Notes: a model not told the origin generated them from the letters alone. DNA of 33,220 bases from Maribacter sp. (GCA_024228355.1 JAAETN010000382.1:1-33220); one strand, 5' to 3'; counted from the first letter of the stretch, positions 7,255-16,810 are shown. Numbers and translations: made by a program.

Positions 7255-9654
7255 ATGAAAAACATTTACCTCTTCACATTTTTTGTGTTTATAGGAATAC
7301 TTAAAAGCAATGCCCAGTTTGCGGATAAAAGCAAGGATTTTCAAAAATTCACAGGCCTGTTCGATTTTTATCACGATGATAAAAACGATAAGATGTATAT
7401 GGAGGTCAATAACCTTGAAAAGAATTTTCTTTATGTCTATTCATTGAGTAGTGGTATTGGAAGTAATGATATAGGTCTTGATAGAGGACAACTTGGAAAT
7501 GAACAAGTTGTATTTTTTCGTAAAGCTGGAAATAAATTGTTGTTGGTACAACCCAATTTAAAATTCAGGGCATTAACTGATAATGAATTGGAACGCAGGT
7601 CGGTGGAGCAGGCATTTGCAAAATCCATCTTATTTGGCTTTAAGATTGAGGAAGAGAAAAATGGAAAATACATCATCGATATTACCGATTTTTTAATTCA
7701 GGACGCACATGGTGTCATTTCAAGATTAAAACGATTGCAACAAGGGACCTATAGTCTAGATAAGTCTAAAAGTGCTTTTGCTATGGAACGAACCAAGGCC
7801 TTTCCAAATAATATAGAATTTGATGTAACAATGACCTTTAAGGGGGATCCCAAAGGTGGGCATATTAGGTCGGTTACCCCAAATGCCAATTTAGTGACCG
7901 TTGCACAGCATCACTCTTTTATAGAATTACCGGATGATAACTATCAAAAAAGAGTATTTGATCCTCGTTCCGGGTCATACCCAACTTCTTATTATGACTA
8001 TTCTACTCCAGTTCAGGAACCCTTAATAAAACGATATATAACAAGACATCGCCTCAAAAAGAAAGACCCTACAGCCTCGGTAAGCGAAGCAGTAGAACCA
8101 ATTGTTTATTATTTAGACAATGGTACTCCAGAACCCGTGCGCTCGGCACTTTTGGAGGGTGGTAGATGGTGGAACCAAGCCTTTGAAGCTGCGGGATATA
8201 AAAACGCATTCCAATTGATTATGTTACCTGATGATGCTGATCCGTTGGATGTTCGGTATAATGTGATACAATGGGTACACCGATCTACAAGAGGTTGGAG
8301 TTATGGAAGCAGCATAACTGACCCAAGAACAGGTGAAATTATTAAAGGGCATGTTAGTCTTGGAAGTTTACGGATAAGACAGGATTTCTTAATTGCGCAA
8401 GCCTTGATGAACAAGCCTTTTGCAGACAGGGATGATAATTACCAGCCTATGCTGGATCTGGCCTTGGCCCGTATTCGCCAGCTCTCTGCCCACGAGATCG
8501 GACATACTTTGGGGTTTGCCCATAATTATGCGGCTTCAACCAATGACAGGGCCTCGGTTATGGACTATCCACATCCACAATTCTCATTGGAAAATGGCGA
8601 GGTTGATTTTTCAAATGTATATGATACGGGTATTGGTGACTGGGATAAAGTGACTGTTGCCTATTCATATACCGACTTCCCACAAGGTTCAAACGAAAAA
8701 GAAGGTTTGAATAGCATATTGAACAATGCAATCGAAAAAGGTTTAAGGTATATAACGGATCAGGATGCCCGGCCTATGGGCAGTGCACATTTTTTGGCAC
8801 ATTTATGGGATAACGGTAAAAATGTTAGCGAGGAGTTGAACAATATGCTTAAACTACGTACTGCTGCCATCGACAATTTTTCTATAGACAATATAAGAAC
8901 AGGCGAACCCAATACAGTTTTAGAGGATGTTTTTGTTCCGCTTTATTTTTTCCATCGCTATCAAACCGAGGCTGTGGCAAAAGTAGTTGGTGGTCTTGAG
9001 TATAACTATGCCGTCAAAGGTGATGGACAGCAAACCGTTTCGATTGTCGACAGAAAAATACAACAGCAGGCATTATCAAGTATATTGAAAACATTGGATG
9101 CCAGTCAAATAGCAGTTCCAAAGGAGAAACTGTCACTTTTTCCGCCTAGGGCCTTCGGTTATGGTAAAACCAGGGAATCTATTAAAGGAAAGTCCGGTGT
9201 TTCATTTGATGCGCTCTCAGCCGCCGAGACGGCAGCTGATATGACATTGGGCCTCTTATTACATCCTGAACGAGCTTCCAGGCTAATCCAACAAAAGGCT
9301 TTGGAACCAAGTAATCTGAATCTTCCTGATGTATTGGATGCAGTAATAGGGGAAACAATAAACAAAAAACATAAAGACAATTATATTTCGGAAGTTCAGC
9401 AAAATATTAATTTTAGGGTACTTTATCATATCATGAACCTTGCAGCCCACAAAAAGGTGCATCCTCAAGTTAATGCCTTTGCCAATTTAAAGCTAAAGGA
9501 ACTCAAAGGTCGTCTAGTGGTAAAGAATGACGCTTTAGCGTCTGAAATGGCTCGAAGAATAGATAAATTTTTTAAAGCACCGGAGAAGTTTGAAATTATT
9601 CAAGCCCCAAAAATCCCAGATGGTTCACCTATTGGCATGGACTGTATGAACTAA
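7255..9654 (+). CDS. Exported zinc-dependent metalloprotease (DUF5117/DUF5118 type)
   Basis: A 799-aa protein. I use ATG 7255 (MKNIYLFTFFVF), which gives a proper signal peptide ending SNA-Q; the track start 57 bp upstream lies in the shared promoter region. The extended zinc site HEIGHTLGFAH spans residues 413-423 (ligands H413, H417, H423; catalytic E414) and is followed by a Met-turn-like SVMDYP, as in metzincins. The N-terminal part resembles the DUF5118/DUF5117 pair common in Bacteroidota. There is no type IX secretion C-terminal domain, so a periplasmic location is more likely than secretion. Substrate unknown. Threonine aldolase follows 72 bp downstream with no terminator between. Confidence 0.9.
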   Translation: MKNIYLFTFFVFIGILKSNAQFADKSKDFQKFTGLFDFYHDDKNDKMYMEVNNLEKNFLYVYSLSSGIGSNDIGLDRGQLGNEQVVFFRKAGNKLLLVQPNLKFRALTDNELERRSVEQAFAKSILFGFKIEEEKNGKYIIDITDFLIQDAHGVISRLKRLQQGTYSLDKSKSAFAMERTKAFPNNIEFDVTMTFKGDPKGGHIRSVTPNANLVTVAQHHSFIELPDDNYQKRVFDPRSGSYPTSYYDYSTPVQEPLIKRYITRHRLKKKDPTASVSEAVEPIVYYLDNGTPEPVRSALLEGGRWWNQAFEAAGYKNAFQLIMLPDDADPLDVRYNVIQWVHRSTRGWSYGSSITDPRTGEIIKGHVSLGSLRIRQDFLIAQALMNKPFADRDDNYQPMLDLALARIRQLSAHEIGHTLGFAHNYAASTNDRASVMDYPHPQFSLENGEVDFSNVYDTGIGDWDKVTVAYSYTDFPQGSNEKEGLNSILNNAIEKGLRYITDQDARPMGSAHFLAHLWDNGKNVSEELNNMLKLRTAAIDNFSIDNIRTGEPNTVLEDVFVPLYFFHRYQTEAVAKVVGGLEYNYAVKGDGQQTVSIVDRKIQQQALSSILKTLDASQIAVPKEKLSLFPPRAFGYGKTRESIKGKSGVSFDALSAAETAADMTLGLLLHPERASRLIQQKALEPSNLNLPDVLDAVIGETINKKHKDNYISEVQQNINFRVLYHIMNLAAHKKVHPQVNAFANLKLKELKGRLVVKNDALASEMARRIDKFFKAPEKFEIIQAPKIPDGSPIGMDCMN

Positions 9655-9726
9655 TCCCGGCTTAGAATTATTTCCATTTATATATCAATTGCAAATCGCT
9701 AAACAGAAACAAACACTAGTTCAATC

Positions 9727-10749
9727 GTGAGAATTAATCTAATAAGTGATACTGTAACAAAGCCTAGCCGAGGAATGTTGGAGGCTATGATGAGTGCTGA
9801 AGTTGGTGATGATGTTTTTAAGGCCGACCCTTCGGTAAATCTTTTGGAAGAAAAAGCAGCAAAATTATTCGGTAAGGAAGCAGCATTGTTTTTTCCAAGT
9901 GGGACAATGGCCAATCAAACTGCAATTAAGTTACATACACAACCAGGAGAGCAATTAATTTGCGACAAGTTCGCACATGTGTATAACTATGAGGGTGGGG
10001 GAGTTAGTTTTAATAGTGGTGTTTCATGTAAACTGGTCGATGGTCATCAAGGCATGATGTCTGCGGGGCAGGTTGAAGCAGCCATAAATCCACCTGACTT
10101 TTACCACAGCCCGTTGACCACTTTGGTGTGTATTGAGAATACTACCAATAAAGGTGGTGGTGCCTGTTGGGATTTTGAAGAACTAAAAAGAATAAAGGAA
10201 GTTTGTGCTGCCCATGGTCTTGCCTATCATCTTGACGGTGCCAGGATTTGGAATGCACTTGTTGCCAAAAATGAAACCCCTGAACAGTACGGTAAACTTT
10301 TTGACACCATTAGTATTTGCTTCAGTAAGGGCCTAGGCTGCCCTGTAGGATCTGTTTTGATGGGAAGTAAGGAATTAATGGACAAAGCACTGAGAATACG
10401 TAAAATTCTAGGCGGAGGCATGCGACAAGCAGGATATTTGGCTGCTGCTGCTGTTTATGCGCTGGACCACAATATCGAAAGACTGGCAAATGATCATCAA
10501 AAAGCTTCGGAAATAGGAAAGATCTTGAAAGGACTGCACTATGTTAAAAAGGTGGAACCCATTGAAACGAACATAATTATTTTTGAAATTGATGAGAAAA
10601 TTTTGAAAGAAACTGATTTTGTCAATCAATTAGCAAAAAATGACATTTCAATTATTGGCATGGGGCAAGGAAAATTAAGAATCGTAACACATATGGATTA
10701 TACAGATAAGATGCATGAATCTTTTTTGTCTACCCTTAAAAAACTATAG
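9727..10749 (+). CDS. ltaE: Low-specificity L-threonine aldolase, GTG start
   Basis: PLP-dependent fold-type I enzyme of 340 aa that cleaves threonine and allo-threonine to glycine and acetaldehyde. The start codon is GTG at 9727; the N-terminus (MRINLISDTVTKPS) matches the family, which begins close to the SDTVTKP motif, so no upstream extension is needed. Other landmarks are EVGDDVF, LFFPSGTMANQ, AYHLDGARIWNA and the PLP-binding lysine K201 in CFSKGLGCPVGS. It follows the metalloprotease gene by 72 bp and is probably read through from it. The stop is followed at once by a decayed OmpA-type gene. Confidence 0.93.
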   Translation: MRINLISDTVTKPSRGMLEAMMSAEVGDDVFKADPSVNLLEEKAAKLFGKEAALFFPSGTMANQTAIKLHTQPGEQLICDKFAHVYNYEGGGVSFNSGVSCKLVDGHQGMMSAGQVEAAINPPDFYHSPLTTLVCIENTTNKGGGACWDFEELKRIKEVCAAHGLAYHLDGARIWNALVAKNETPEQYGKLFDTISICFSKGLGCPVGSVLMGSKELMDKALRIRKILGGGMRQAGYLAAAAVYALDHNIERLANDHQKASEIGKILKGLHYVKKVEPIETNIIIFEIDEKILKETDFVNQLAKNDISIIGMGQGKLRIVTHMDYTDKMHESFLSTLKKL

Positions 10750-11089
10750 AGGTACTGGTGTTACGAAGGGTATCCTGCTGAGTTCACAACTATCGAAACT
10801 CAAGTTATAGGGGCCGACGCTACAGTAGCCAAAACCACAATTGGATCTAATAATGCTTCCTATACCAAAAGAATATTATTAGAGCCTGCACGGGTAGTAG
10901 AAGAAGTTATTCCTGCGCAGTATGATGAGATTACAAAAACTGTTTTAGATAAGGATGCTTATACTGTTGAAGAAACAGTACCTGCCTGAAAGAAGAGCCA
11001 AAGCAGTAGCAGATTACTTAATTACAAAAGGAGTTAACTCTAGTTTACTAGTAGCCAATGGTTACGGTGAAAATAAAGTAAAAGAATAG
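10750..11089 (+). pseudogene. Remnant of an OmpA-type outer-membrane protein gene
   Basis: No start codon. From 10750 one frame reads RYWCYEGYPAEFTTIETQV and continues through PARVVEEVIPAQYDEITKTV to a TGA at 10987. Repeats of the form PA-x-(Y/F)-x-T-x-T-x-x-V-L are typical of Bacteroidota OmpA/peptidoglycan-associated proteins. The sequence then continues in the +1 frame from 10988 as ERRAKAVADYLITKGVNSS and LLVANGYGENKVKE, ending at TAG 11087-11089; this is the end of an OmpA C-terminal peptidoglycan-binding domain. The core of that domain is missing. So a 5' truncation, an internal deletion and a frame change are all visible. It abuts the threonine aldolase stop, which suggests a deletion junction. 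Confidence 0.75.
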
Positions 11090-11192
11090 ATGTAAAGAGG
11101 GTGTTTCTTGTACTGAGAGAGAGAGCATGCTGTAAACAGAAGAACGAAATTTAGGTTAATCAATAACTAAAACGATTACTCTTACCACAATG

Positions 11193-11227
11193 AAAAAAGG
11201 GCATCCTGTAATGGGACGCCCTTTTTT
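11193..11227. terminator. Bidirectional intrinsic terminator
   Basis: AAAAAAGGGC (11193-11202) pairs with GCCCTTTTTT (11218-11227), with an inner TCC/GGA extension across an A/C mismatch. The A and T flanks give a U-tract on either strand. It separates the plus-strand aldolase/pseudogene region from the minus-strand thioredoxin gene. Confidence 0.88.
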
Positions 11228-11246
11228 ACTAAAATCAAATTTAATG

Positions 11247-11699
11247 TTATTTGTATTTATTCAATAAGTCCAAATGATATTGAATTTCACCATTCATGCT
11301 ATAGCCAGAATACTCATCCAGTGCATTGCCTTTGCCATTTACTATTTTGAGTAAGGGAAATACGCCTTTTTTGTTATACTTACCCATGACCTCCTTGTTA
11401 TGTGCCATTTGCTCCGGGGTAAGCAAGTCACTATTTCTAGGAACATCTACATATAATAACACGTAGTCTTTGGAGATTGCCTTGAACTCCTGGGAATCGA
11501 AGAGGTCTGTCTTTAGCATTTTGCACGGTGGGCACCAGTCGCTACCCGTAAAATAGACCAGTACATTCTTGCTTTCCTTTGTTGCTTCCTTCAAGGCTTT
11601 GTCATAGTCTGTTAACCATTTAGAATCCTTAACGACATCAAAATCGGCCTGAGCACTTAAAATTAGAGGTAAAAGGAATAATATAAATGCTTTTTTCAT
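11247..11699 (-). CDS. Exported thioredoxin-family protein
   Basis: A 150-aa protein with a short signal peptide (about 1-17, ending LSA-Q) and a thioredoxin fold. The redox motif is WCPPCK with C56 and C59, inside VYFTGSDWCPPCKML, and a cis-proline-like segment is GVFPLLKIVNG. The WCPPC form is common in periplasmic thiol reductases. A disulfide reductase or oxidase role in the periplasm is inferred; the partner is unknown. The gene starts 41 bp after the end of ybaB on the same strand, with no terminator or clear promoter between, so the two are probably co-transcribed. Confidence 0.88.
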   Translation of the reverse strand: MKKAFILFLLPLILSAQADFDVVKDSKWLTDYDKALKEATKESKNVLVYFTGSDWCPPCKMLKTDLFDSQEFKAISKDYVLLYVDVPRNSDLLTPEQMAHNKEVMGKYNKKGVFPLLKIVNGKGNALDEYSGYSMNGEIQYHLDLLNKYK

Positions 11700-11740
11700 A
11701 AACCTGTTTTTTTCTGAATATCAAAAAACTTGCCAACTTG

Positions 11741-12067
11741 TTATTTGAATAACGAATCCATTCCCGGAATATTGGGCATTCCTTCTTTTGCAACGGCAGC
11801 CAGTTCGGTTTCATTTACATTTGTTGCCTTTTCAATTGCTTTGTTTAAGGTCAAGATCAAATAGTCCTCTAGTTGTTCTTTATCCCCTAGTAAACTATCA
11901 TCTATCTTGATTTCCTTAATTGATCTATTCGCAGTAATCGATACTGATAACAGATCATCAGATGAGTTTTCCTGCAGATAAACCGTATCCAACCTTTTCT
12001 TAGTAGCCTCTACTTTTTCTTGGGTTTCTTTGAGTTTCCCCATCATACCCATCATATCTCCAAACAT
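11741..12067 (-). CDS. ybaB: YbaB/EbfC-family nucleoid-associated protein
   Basis: A 108-aa YbaB/EbfC family protein. Known members form dimers that bind DNA and are often encoded next to dnaX and recR, although not here. Features: an N-terminal Met-rich amphipathic helix ([20 protein letters not shown]), a central beta-strand domain ([19 protein letters not shown]), a helical C-terminus ([18 protein letters not shown]) and a short tail IPGMDSLFK. Length and order match the family. A consensus promoter lies directly upstream, with the exported thioredoxin gene downstream. Confidence 0.93.
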   Translation of the reverse strand: MFGDMMGMMGKLKETQEKVEATKKRLDTVYLQENSSDDLLSVSITANRSIKEIKIDDSLLGDKEQLEDYLILTLNKAIEKATNVNETELAAVAKEGMPNIPGMDSLFK

Positions 12068-12091
12068 AATTACTTTTTAAATTGCTAAGCT

Positions 12092-12120
12092 CAAAATTAC
12101 TAAATTGTACCGATAATCAA
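12092..12120 (-). promoter_or_regulatory. ybaB promoter
   Basis: On the minus strand TTG (12120-12118), 18 bases, then TAATTTTG (12099-12092), 24 bp before the ybaB ATG. It matches the flavobacterial consensus. It lies between ybaB and the divergent oligopeptidase gene, and overlaps the spurious 5' extension of the latter in the ORF track. Confidence 0.72.
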
Positions 12121-12126
12121 ATTTGT

Positions 12127-14265
12127 ATGATACAAATAGGAAAAAGAACCTTAGTTTTTGTGGTAAGCATTACTTTTGCGGTTTCTTGCCAAAACGAAAA
12201 GAATACCATGACGAAAACCGAAGCCCCAGTTGCTAAAAAAGTTTCAAAGGAATTAACCATTCATAGTGATACAAGAATAGATGATTACTATTGGATGAAT
12301 GACCGTGAAGATGCTGAGGTAATAGATCATTTAGAAAAGGAAAACAAATACTATAATAAATTGACAGCCCACACCAAGGACTTTCAGACTAGTTTATTTG
12401 AGGAAATGAAATCGAGAATCAAGGAAGATGACTCATCGGTGCCCTATGAACAAAATGGATATTGGTATGTAACCAGATATGAGACCGGCAAGGAGTATCC
12501 TATCTATAGTCGTCATAAAGGTTCTTTGGAGGCACCGGAGGAAATTATGTTCAATTGCAATGAAATGGCAGAAGGACATGAGTTTTTTAATTTAGGCGGA
12601 ATTGCAATAAGTCCGGATAATAAATTAGCCTCTTTTGGGGTAGATACAATTTCCAGAAGATTATATACCATTCAGATAAAAAACTTGGTCACTGGTGAGA
12701 TATATGTCGATAAAATAGACGATTCTACCGGAGGATCAGTATGGGCGAATGATAATAAAACCTTGTTCTATAGTAAAAAAGATTCCGTAACATTAAGATC
12801 CGATAAAATCTTCAAACATACTTTTGGAACCAATGCTGCTGAAGATAAAATGGTTTTTCATGAAGAGGATGATACATTTGGCACATATGTATACAAGTCC
12901 AAATCAAAAAAATATGTAATTATTGGATGTTACAGTACACTGACTTCTGAATTCCAGATTCTTAATGCCGATACTCCTGATGCTGCATTTAAGGTTTTCT
13001 CACCTCGTAAACGAGGATTGGAGTATTCCATTTCCCATTATGGTGATTCATTTTATGTATTGACAAATAAGGACAAAGCGAAGAATTTCAAATTGATGAA
13101 AGTAGCTGAAACCAATACTTCCTCAGAAAATTGGAAAGAGTTCATCCCACATCGAGATGATGTATTATTGGAAGAGATTAATATTTTCAAGGAGTATTAC
13201 GTACTTTCTGAACGTGAAAACGGTCTGAATAAATTAAAAATTTCCCGTTGGGATGAAAAAGATAGTTTTTACTTGCCATTTAAAAGTGAAACATACACAG
13301 CTTATGTGAGTAGAAATCCCGAGTTTGATACTGATACCTTGCGTTACGCGTATAATTCAATGACCACACCTAGTTCAGTAATTGATTTTAATATGAAAAC
13401 AAAGGGTCAAGTGGTCAAAAAAGAACAGGAAGTCTTAGGTGGTAAGTTCAAAAAAGAGAATTACAAATCAGAACGAATCTGGGCTACGGCAAGGGATGGG
13501 GTTAAGGTACCTATGTCAATAGTATATCACAAAGACACCAAGATCGATACAAATACCCCTATTTTACAATATGCTTATGGATCCTATGGCGCAACCATCG
13601 ACCCATATTTCTCAACAGTGCGACTAAGTTTGTTGGATCGCGGCTTTGTGTATGCCCTTGCCCATATTAGAGGCGGGCAATATTTGGGAAGGCAGTGGTA
13701 TGAAGATGGTAAATTGTTGAAAAAGAAAAACTCATTTACAGATTTTATAGATTGTTCTAAACATTTAATTGAAAATAAATATACCAGTACTGACCATTTA
13801 TACGCAATGGGAGGTTCAGCTGGGGGATTATTAATGGGCGCAGTCGTTAACATGGCGCCTGAAGTATATAATGGGGTAATATCTGCCGTACCTTTCGTTG
13901 ATGTTGTTACCACAATGTTAGATGATTCAATTCCCTTGACCACTGGGGAATTTGATGAATGGGGCAATCCTAACGAAAAAAAATATTATGATTACATGAA
14001 ATCATATTCCCCATATGATAACGTTATAGCCATGGACTATCCCAATTTATTTGTTACCACGGGATTACATGATTCACAGGTGCAGTATTTTGAACCAGCA
14101 AAATGGGTGGCAAAAATCAGAGAGCTTAAAACTGATAACAACTTATTGTTATTTGATATTAATATGGATGCAGGTCATGGTGGGGCTTCTGGTCGTTTTG
14201 AAGCTCTGAAAGAGGTTGCAAAGGAATATGCATTTTTATTGGATTTAGAGGAAAAAATCCAATAA
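12127..14265 (+). CDS. ptrB: S9 family peptidase, oligopeptidase B-like, lipoprotein
   Basis: A 712-aa prolyl-oligopeptidase-family serine peptidase. I use ATG 12127 (MIQIGKRTLVFVVS), which yields a lipoprotein signal with the candidate lipobox cysteine in FAVSC; the track start 45 bp upstream lies in the ybaB promoter region. The N-terminal half is the beta-propeller (about 90-430), and the C-terminal half is an alpha/beta hydrolase with catalytic S564 in GGSAGG, D649 in LHDSQVQ and H684 in AGHGG. The spacings (85 and 35 residues) fit oligopeptidase B. Family members cut small peptides after Arg or Lys. Envelope anchoring is inferred from the lipobox; many oligopeptidase B enzymes are cytosolic, so this is a point to test. 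Confidence 0.92.
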   Translation: MIQIGKRTLVFVVSITFAVSCQNEKNTMTKTEAPVAKKVSKELTIHSDTRIDDYYWMNDREDAEVIDHLEKENKYYNKLTAHTKDFQTSLFEEMKSRIKEDDSSVPYEQNGYWYVTRYETGKEYPIYSRHKGSLEAPEEIMFNCNEMAEGHEFFNLGGIAISPDNKLASFGVDTISRRLYTIQIKNLVTGEIYVDKIDDSTGGSVWANDNKTLFYSKKDSVTLRSDKIFKHTFGTNAAEDKMVFHEEDDTFGTYVYKSKSKKYVIIGCYSTLTSEFQILNADTPDAAFKVFSPRKRGLEYSISHYGDSFYVLTNKDKAKNFKLMKVAETNTSSENWKEFIPHRDDVLLEEINIFKEYYVLSERENGLNKLKISRWDEKDSFYLPFKSETYTAYVSRNPEFDTDTLRYAYNSMTTPSSVIDFNMKTKGQVVKKEQEVLGGKFKKENYKSERIWATARDGVKVPMSIVYHKDTKIDTNTPILQYAYGSYGATIDPYFSTVRLSLLDRGFVYALAHIRGGQYLGRQWYEDGKLLKKKNSFTDFIDCSKHLIENKYTSTDHLYAMGGSAGGLLMGAVVNMAPEVYNGVISAVPFVDVVTTMLDDSIPLTTGEFDEWGNPNEKKYYDYMKSYSPYDNVIAMDYPNLFVTTGLHDSQVQYFEPAKWVAKIRELKTDNNLLLFDINMDAGHGGASGRFEALKEVAKEYAFLLDLEEKIQ

Positions 14266-14279
14266 TTAAAAAAAAAGAG

Positions 14280-14287
14280 TAATTTTG
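14280..14287 (+). promoter_or_regulatory. Candidate -7 element of the cysteine-synthase-like gene
   Basis: TAATTTTG matches TAnnTTTG exactly and lies 56 bp before the ATG at 14344. No TTG is found at the usual distance upstream, so it is a partial match only. Confidence 0.4.
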
Positions 14288-14343
14288 TCGGGGAATTTTA
14301 ACAATTTCTCAATTGTTTGGATTTCAAAATTTAGACCGCCTTT

Positions 14344-15396
14344 ATGGAACATAAGATAAATGCCTATAATAGTATCCTAGATTTAATAGGAAACACTCCA
14401 CTAATCAAACTGAACAAACTAACTGCCAATTTAACGGGTAACTATTATGCCAAGGTTGAAGGCTTTAACCCAGGACATTCTGCCAAAGATAGGATCGCAT
14501 CCTATATCATAGAACAAGCAGAAAAGAAAGGGATTCTGACCGAAGGGAGTACAATTATCGAAACTACTTCTGGAAATACTGGCTTTAGTTTGGCTATGGT
14601 GAGTATAATCAAGGGATATGAATGTATTTTGGCAGTTAGCTCAAAATCATCAAAGGATAAGATCGACATGCTTAGGTCAATGGGCGCTACTGTGCATGTG
14701 TGTCCTGCGCACGTTAGTGCTGATGATCCACGATCATATTATGAGGTTGCAAAACGCTTGCATGAAGAAACCAAAGATTCTGTATATATAAACCAATATT
14801 TTAATGAATTGAATATAGATGCACACTATGCATCTACTGGTCCTGAGATTTGGGAGCAGACCAATGGGAACATCACCCATCTTGTAGCCTGCAGTGGTAC
14901 TGGTGGAACCATTTCAGGCATTGCTAGGTACTTAAAAGAGAAATCCCAAAATGCTGGGACCGATGTTCGTATAATTGGCGTTGATGCTTTTGGTTCAGTA
15001 TTGAAAAAATACCACGAAACCGGTGAATTTGATGCGGATGAGATTTATCCCTATAGAATTGAAGGATTAGGTAAGAATCTGATACCATCTGCAACTGATT
15101 TCGACTCTATCGATGAGTTTATTAAGGTATCGGATGAGGAAAGTGCCCATGCTGCCCGTGAATTGGCCAAAACCGAGGGTATTTTTGCTGGTTATACCAG
15201 TGGAGCCGTAATGCAAGCAGTGAAACAATTGGATGCATTGGGTAAATTCGGAAAAGATAGCAATATAGTTGTTGTATTCCCAGATCACGGTTCCCGTTAT
15301 ATGAGTAAGATATATAGTGATCAATGGATGGAAGACCAAGGTTTCCTAGGAACAGAGGTAGAGCAAGAAACCCAAAAAGTACAGTTTATTAAATAA
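14344..15396 (+). CDS. Cysteine synthase-family PLP enzyme; candidate cysteate synthase
   Basis: A 350-aa fold-type II PLP enzyme of the cysteine synthase/cystathionine beta-synthase family. It opens [19 protein letters not shown]. The PLP lysine is K48 in NPGHSAKDR, the substrate-carboxylate loop is TTSGNTGFS and the phosphate-binding loop is SGTGGTISG. There is no C-terminal CBS regulatory domain. By fold it replaces a beta-leaving group of a serine or cysteine derivative with a thiol or sulfite. Its neighbour, an alpha-oxoamine synthase that could condense an amino acid with a fatty acyl group, suggests cysteate formation for sulfonolipids; this is inference. Plain cysteine synthase or cystathionine beta-synthase remain the alternatives. 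The gap to the next gene holds a terminator and a fresh promoter. Confidence 0.85.
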   Translation: MEHKINAYNSILDLIGNTPLIKLNKLTANLTGNYYAKVEGFNPGHSAKDRIASYIIEQAEKKGILTEGSTIIETTSGNTGFSLAMVSIIKGYECILAVSSKSSKDKIDMLRSMGATVHVCPAHVSADDPRSYYEVAKRLHEETKDSVYINQYFNELNIDAHYASTGPEIWEQTNGNITHLVACSGTGGTISGIARYLKEKSQNAGTDVRIIGVDAFGSVLKKYHETGEFDADEIYPYRIEGLGKNLIPSATDFDSIDEFIKVSDEESAHAARELAKTEGIFAGYTSGAVMQAVKQLDALGKFGKDSNIVVVFPDHGSRYMSKIYSDQWMEDQGFLGTEVEQETQKVQFIK

Positions 15397-15420
15397 CATT
15401 CAACTTATTTGAAAAATAGT

Positions 15421-15455
15421 AAAAGCAGCGATGGTAACAACACTGCTTTTTTTTT
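15421..15455 (+). terminator. Intrinsic terminator after the cysteine-synthase-like gene
   Basis: AAAAGCAG (15421-15428) pairs with CTGCTTTT (15443-15450) around a 14-base loop, followed by further Ts to 15455. It ends the upstream transcript, so the next gene is expressed mainly from its own promoter. Confidence 0.75.
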
Positions 15456-15492
15456 GGCCCTAAATAAGTTATGAATGCTAATGAAAAATCTA

Positions 15493-15500
15493 TATTTTTG
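15493..15500 (+). promoter_or_regulatory. -7 element of the alpha-oxoamine synthase gene
   Basis: TATTTTTG fits TAnnTTTG exactly, 21 bp before the ATG at 15522, so the leader would be about 15 bases. It lies inside the 5' extension of the ORF track entry (15471), which rules that start out. Confidence 0.6.
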
Positions 15501-15521
15501 CAGATAAACCAACTAGGTATA

Positions 15522-16781
15522 ATGAAAGACTTATTTGAAAGAATAATTGAGAACAAAGGTCCATTGGGCAAATGGGCTTCTCAGGCAGAAGGATATTTTG
15601 TTTTTCCAAAATTAGAGGGTCCAATTTCCAATAGAATGAAGTTCCAGGGTAAGGAGGTCATTACTTGGAGTATCAATGACTATTTGGGTCTTGCAAACTT
15701 ACCAGAAGTAAAAAAAATAGATGGGGAAGCGGCCGCTGAACATGGTTCTGCCTACCCAATGGGAGCAAGAATGATGAGTGGTCATACCGATTTTCATGAG
15801 CAGTTAGAGCAAGAATTGGCCGCTTTTGTAAAGAAAGAAACCGCTTATTTATTGAATTTTGGTTATCAAGGAATGGTTTCTGCCATTGATGCTTTGGTAT
15901 CTAAAGATGATATCATTGTTTATGATGTTGATTCCCACGCTTGTATTATTGATGGTGTTCGTTTACATATGGGTAAGCGTTTTACTTTTAAGCATAATGA
16001 TATTGAGAGCCTGGAGAAGAACCTGGAGCGTGCCAAGAAAATGGCTGAGCAAACAGGAGGAGGAATTTTAGTTATTTCAGAAGGTGTTTTCGGGATGAGG
16101 GGTGAACAAGGTAAATTGAAGGAAATCGTTGCCCTAAAGAAAAAATATAAGTTTAGATTATTTGTTGATGATGCCCATGGTTTTGGAACTTTAGGCAAAA
16201 CCGGGGCAGGAGCAGGGGAAGAACAAGGTGTGCAGGACGATATAGATGTGTATTTTGCGACCTTCGCAAAATCAATGGCCGGGATAGGTGCTTTCTTGGC
16301 GGCAGACAAAGAAATAATAGATTATCTAAAATACAATTTGCGTTCCCAAATGTTTGCAAAATCACTCCCAATGATTTATGTAAAAGGAGCTTTGAAACGT
16401 TTGGATATGTTACGTACCATGCCTGAACTTAAGGCAAAACTTTGGAAAAACGTAAATGCTTTGCAGAATGGGCTCAAAGATAGGGGATTTGATATAGGAA
16501 CTACAACAAGCTGTGTAACACCGGTTTATTTAAGTGGTAGCATTCCTGAGGCAATGGCATTGGTAAAGGACCTTCGTGAAAATCATGGAATATTCTGTTC
16601 TATAGTCGTTTATCCAGTAATTCCAAAGGGAATGATTTTATTGCGTTTGATCCCTACTGCGACACATACTATGGACGATATTGCGGAAACCCTGGATGCG
16701 TTTTCTTCAATTAGGGAACGGCTGGAAAATGGCACATATAAGAGATTATCAGCAGCGGTAGCCGCTGCAATGGGGGAATAA
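15522..16781 (+). CDS. Alpha-oxoamine synthase family (SPT/KBL/AONS-like); candidate cysteate fatty acyltransferase
   Basis: A 419-aa fold-type I PLP enzyme. Start chosen at ATG 15522 (MKDLFERIIENKG) because a -7 promoter element sits between it and the track start. The family pattern is clear: WSINDYLGLA near the N-terminus, the cofactor-stacking histidine in DVDSHACIIDG, the aspartate in VDDAHGFG and the PLP lysine K250 in TFAKSMAG. Such enzymes condense an amino acid with an acyl-CoA or acyl-ACP and release CO2 (serine palmitoyltransferase, glycine acetyltransferase, 8-amino-7-oxononanoate synthase). No bio genes and no threonine dehydrogenase lie nearby. Next to a cysteine-synthase-fold enzyme, condensation of cysteate with a fatty acyl group (3-ketocapnine) is a good candidate; serine palmitoyltransferase is the main alternative. 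Confidence 0.85.
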   Translation: MKDLFERIIENKGPLGKWASQAEGYFVFPKLEGPISNRMKFQGKEVITWSINDYLGLANLPEVKKIDGEAAAEHGSAYPMGARMMSGHTDFHEQLEQELAAFVKKETAYLLNFGYQGMVSAIDALVSKDDIIVYDVDSHACIIDGVRLHMGKRFTFKHNDIESLEKNLERAKKMAEQTGGGILVISEGVFGMRGEQGKLKEIVALKKKYKFRLFVDDAHGFGTLGKTGAGAGEEQGVQDDIDVYFATFAKSMAGIGAFLAADKEIIDYLKYNLRSQMFAKSLPMIYVKGALKRLDMLRTMPELKAKLWKNVNALQNGLKDRGFDIGTTTSCVTPVYLSGSIPEAMALVKDLRENHGIFCSIVVYPVIPKGMILLRLIPTATHTMDDIAETLDAFSSIRERLENGTYKRLSAAVAAAMGE

Positions 16782-16810
16782 GGCGAATTTCCTTTGTTAA
16801 TTAAATACTG

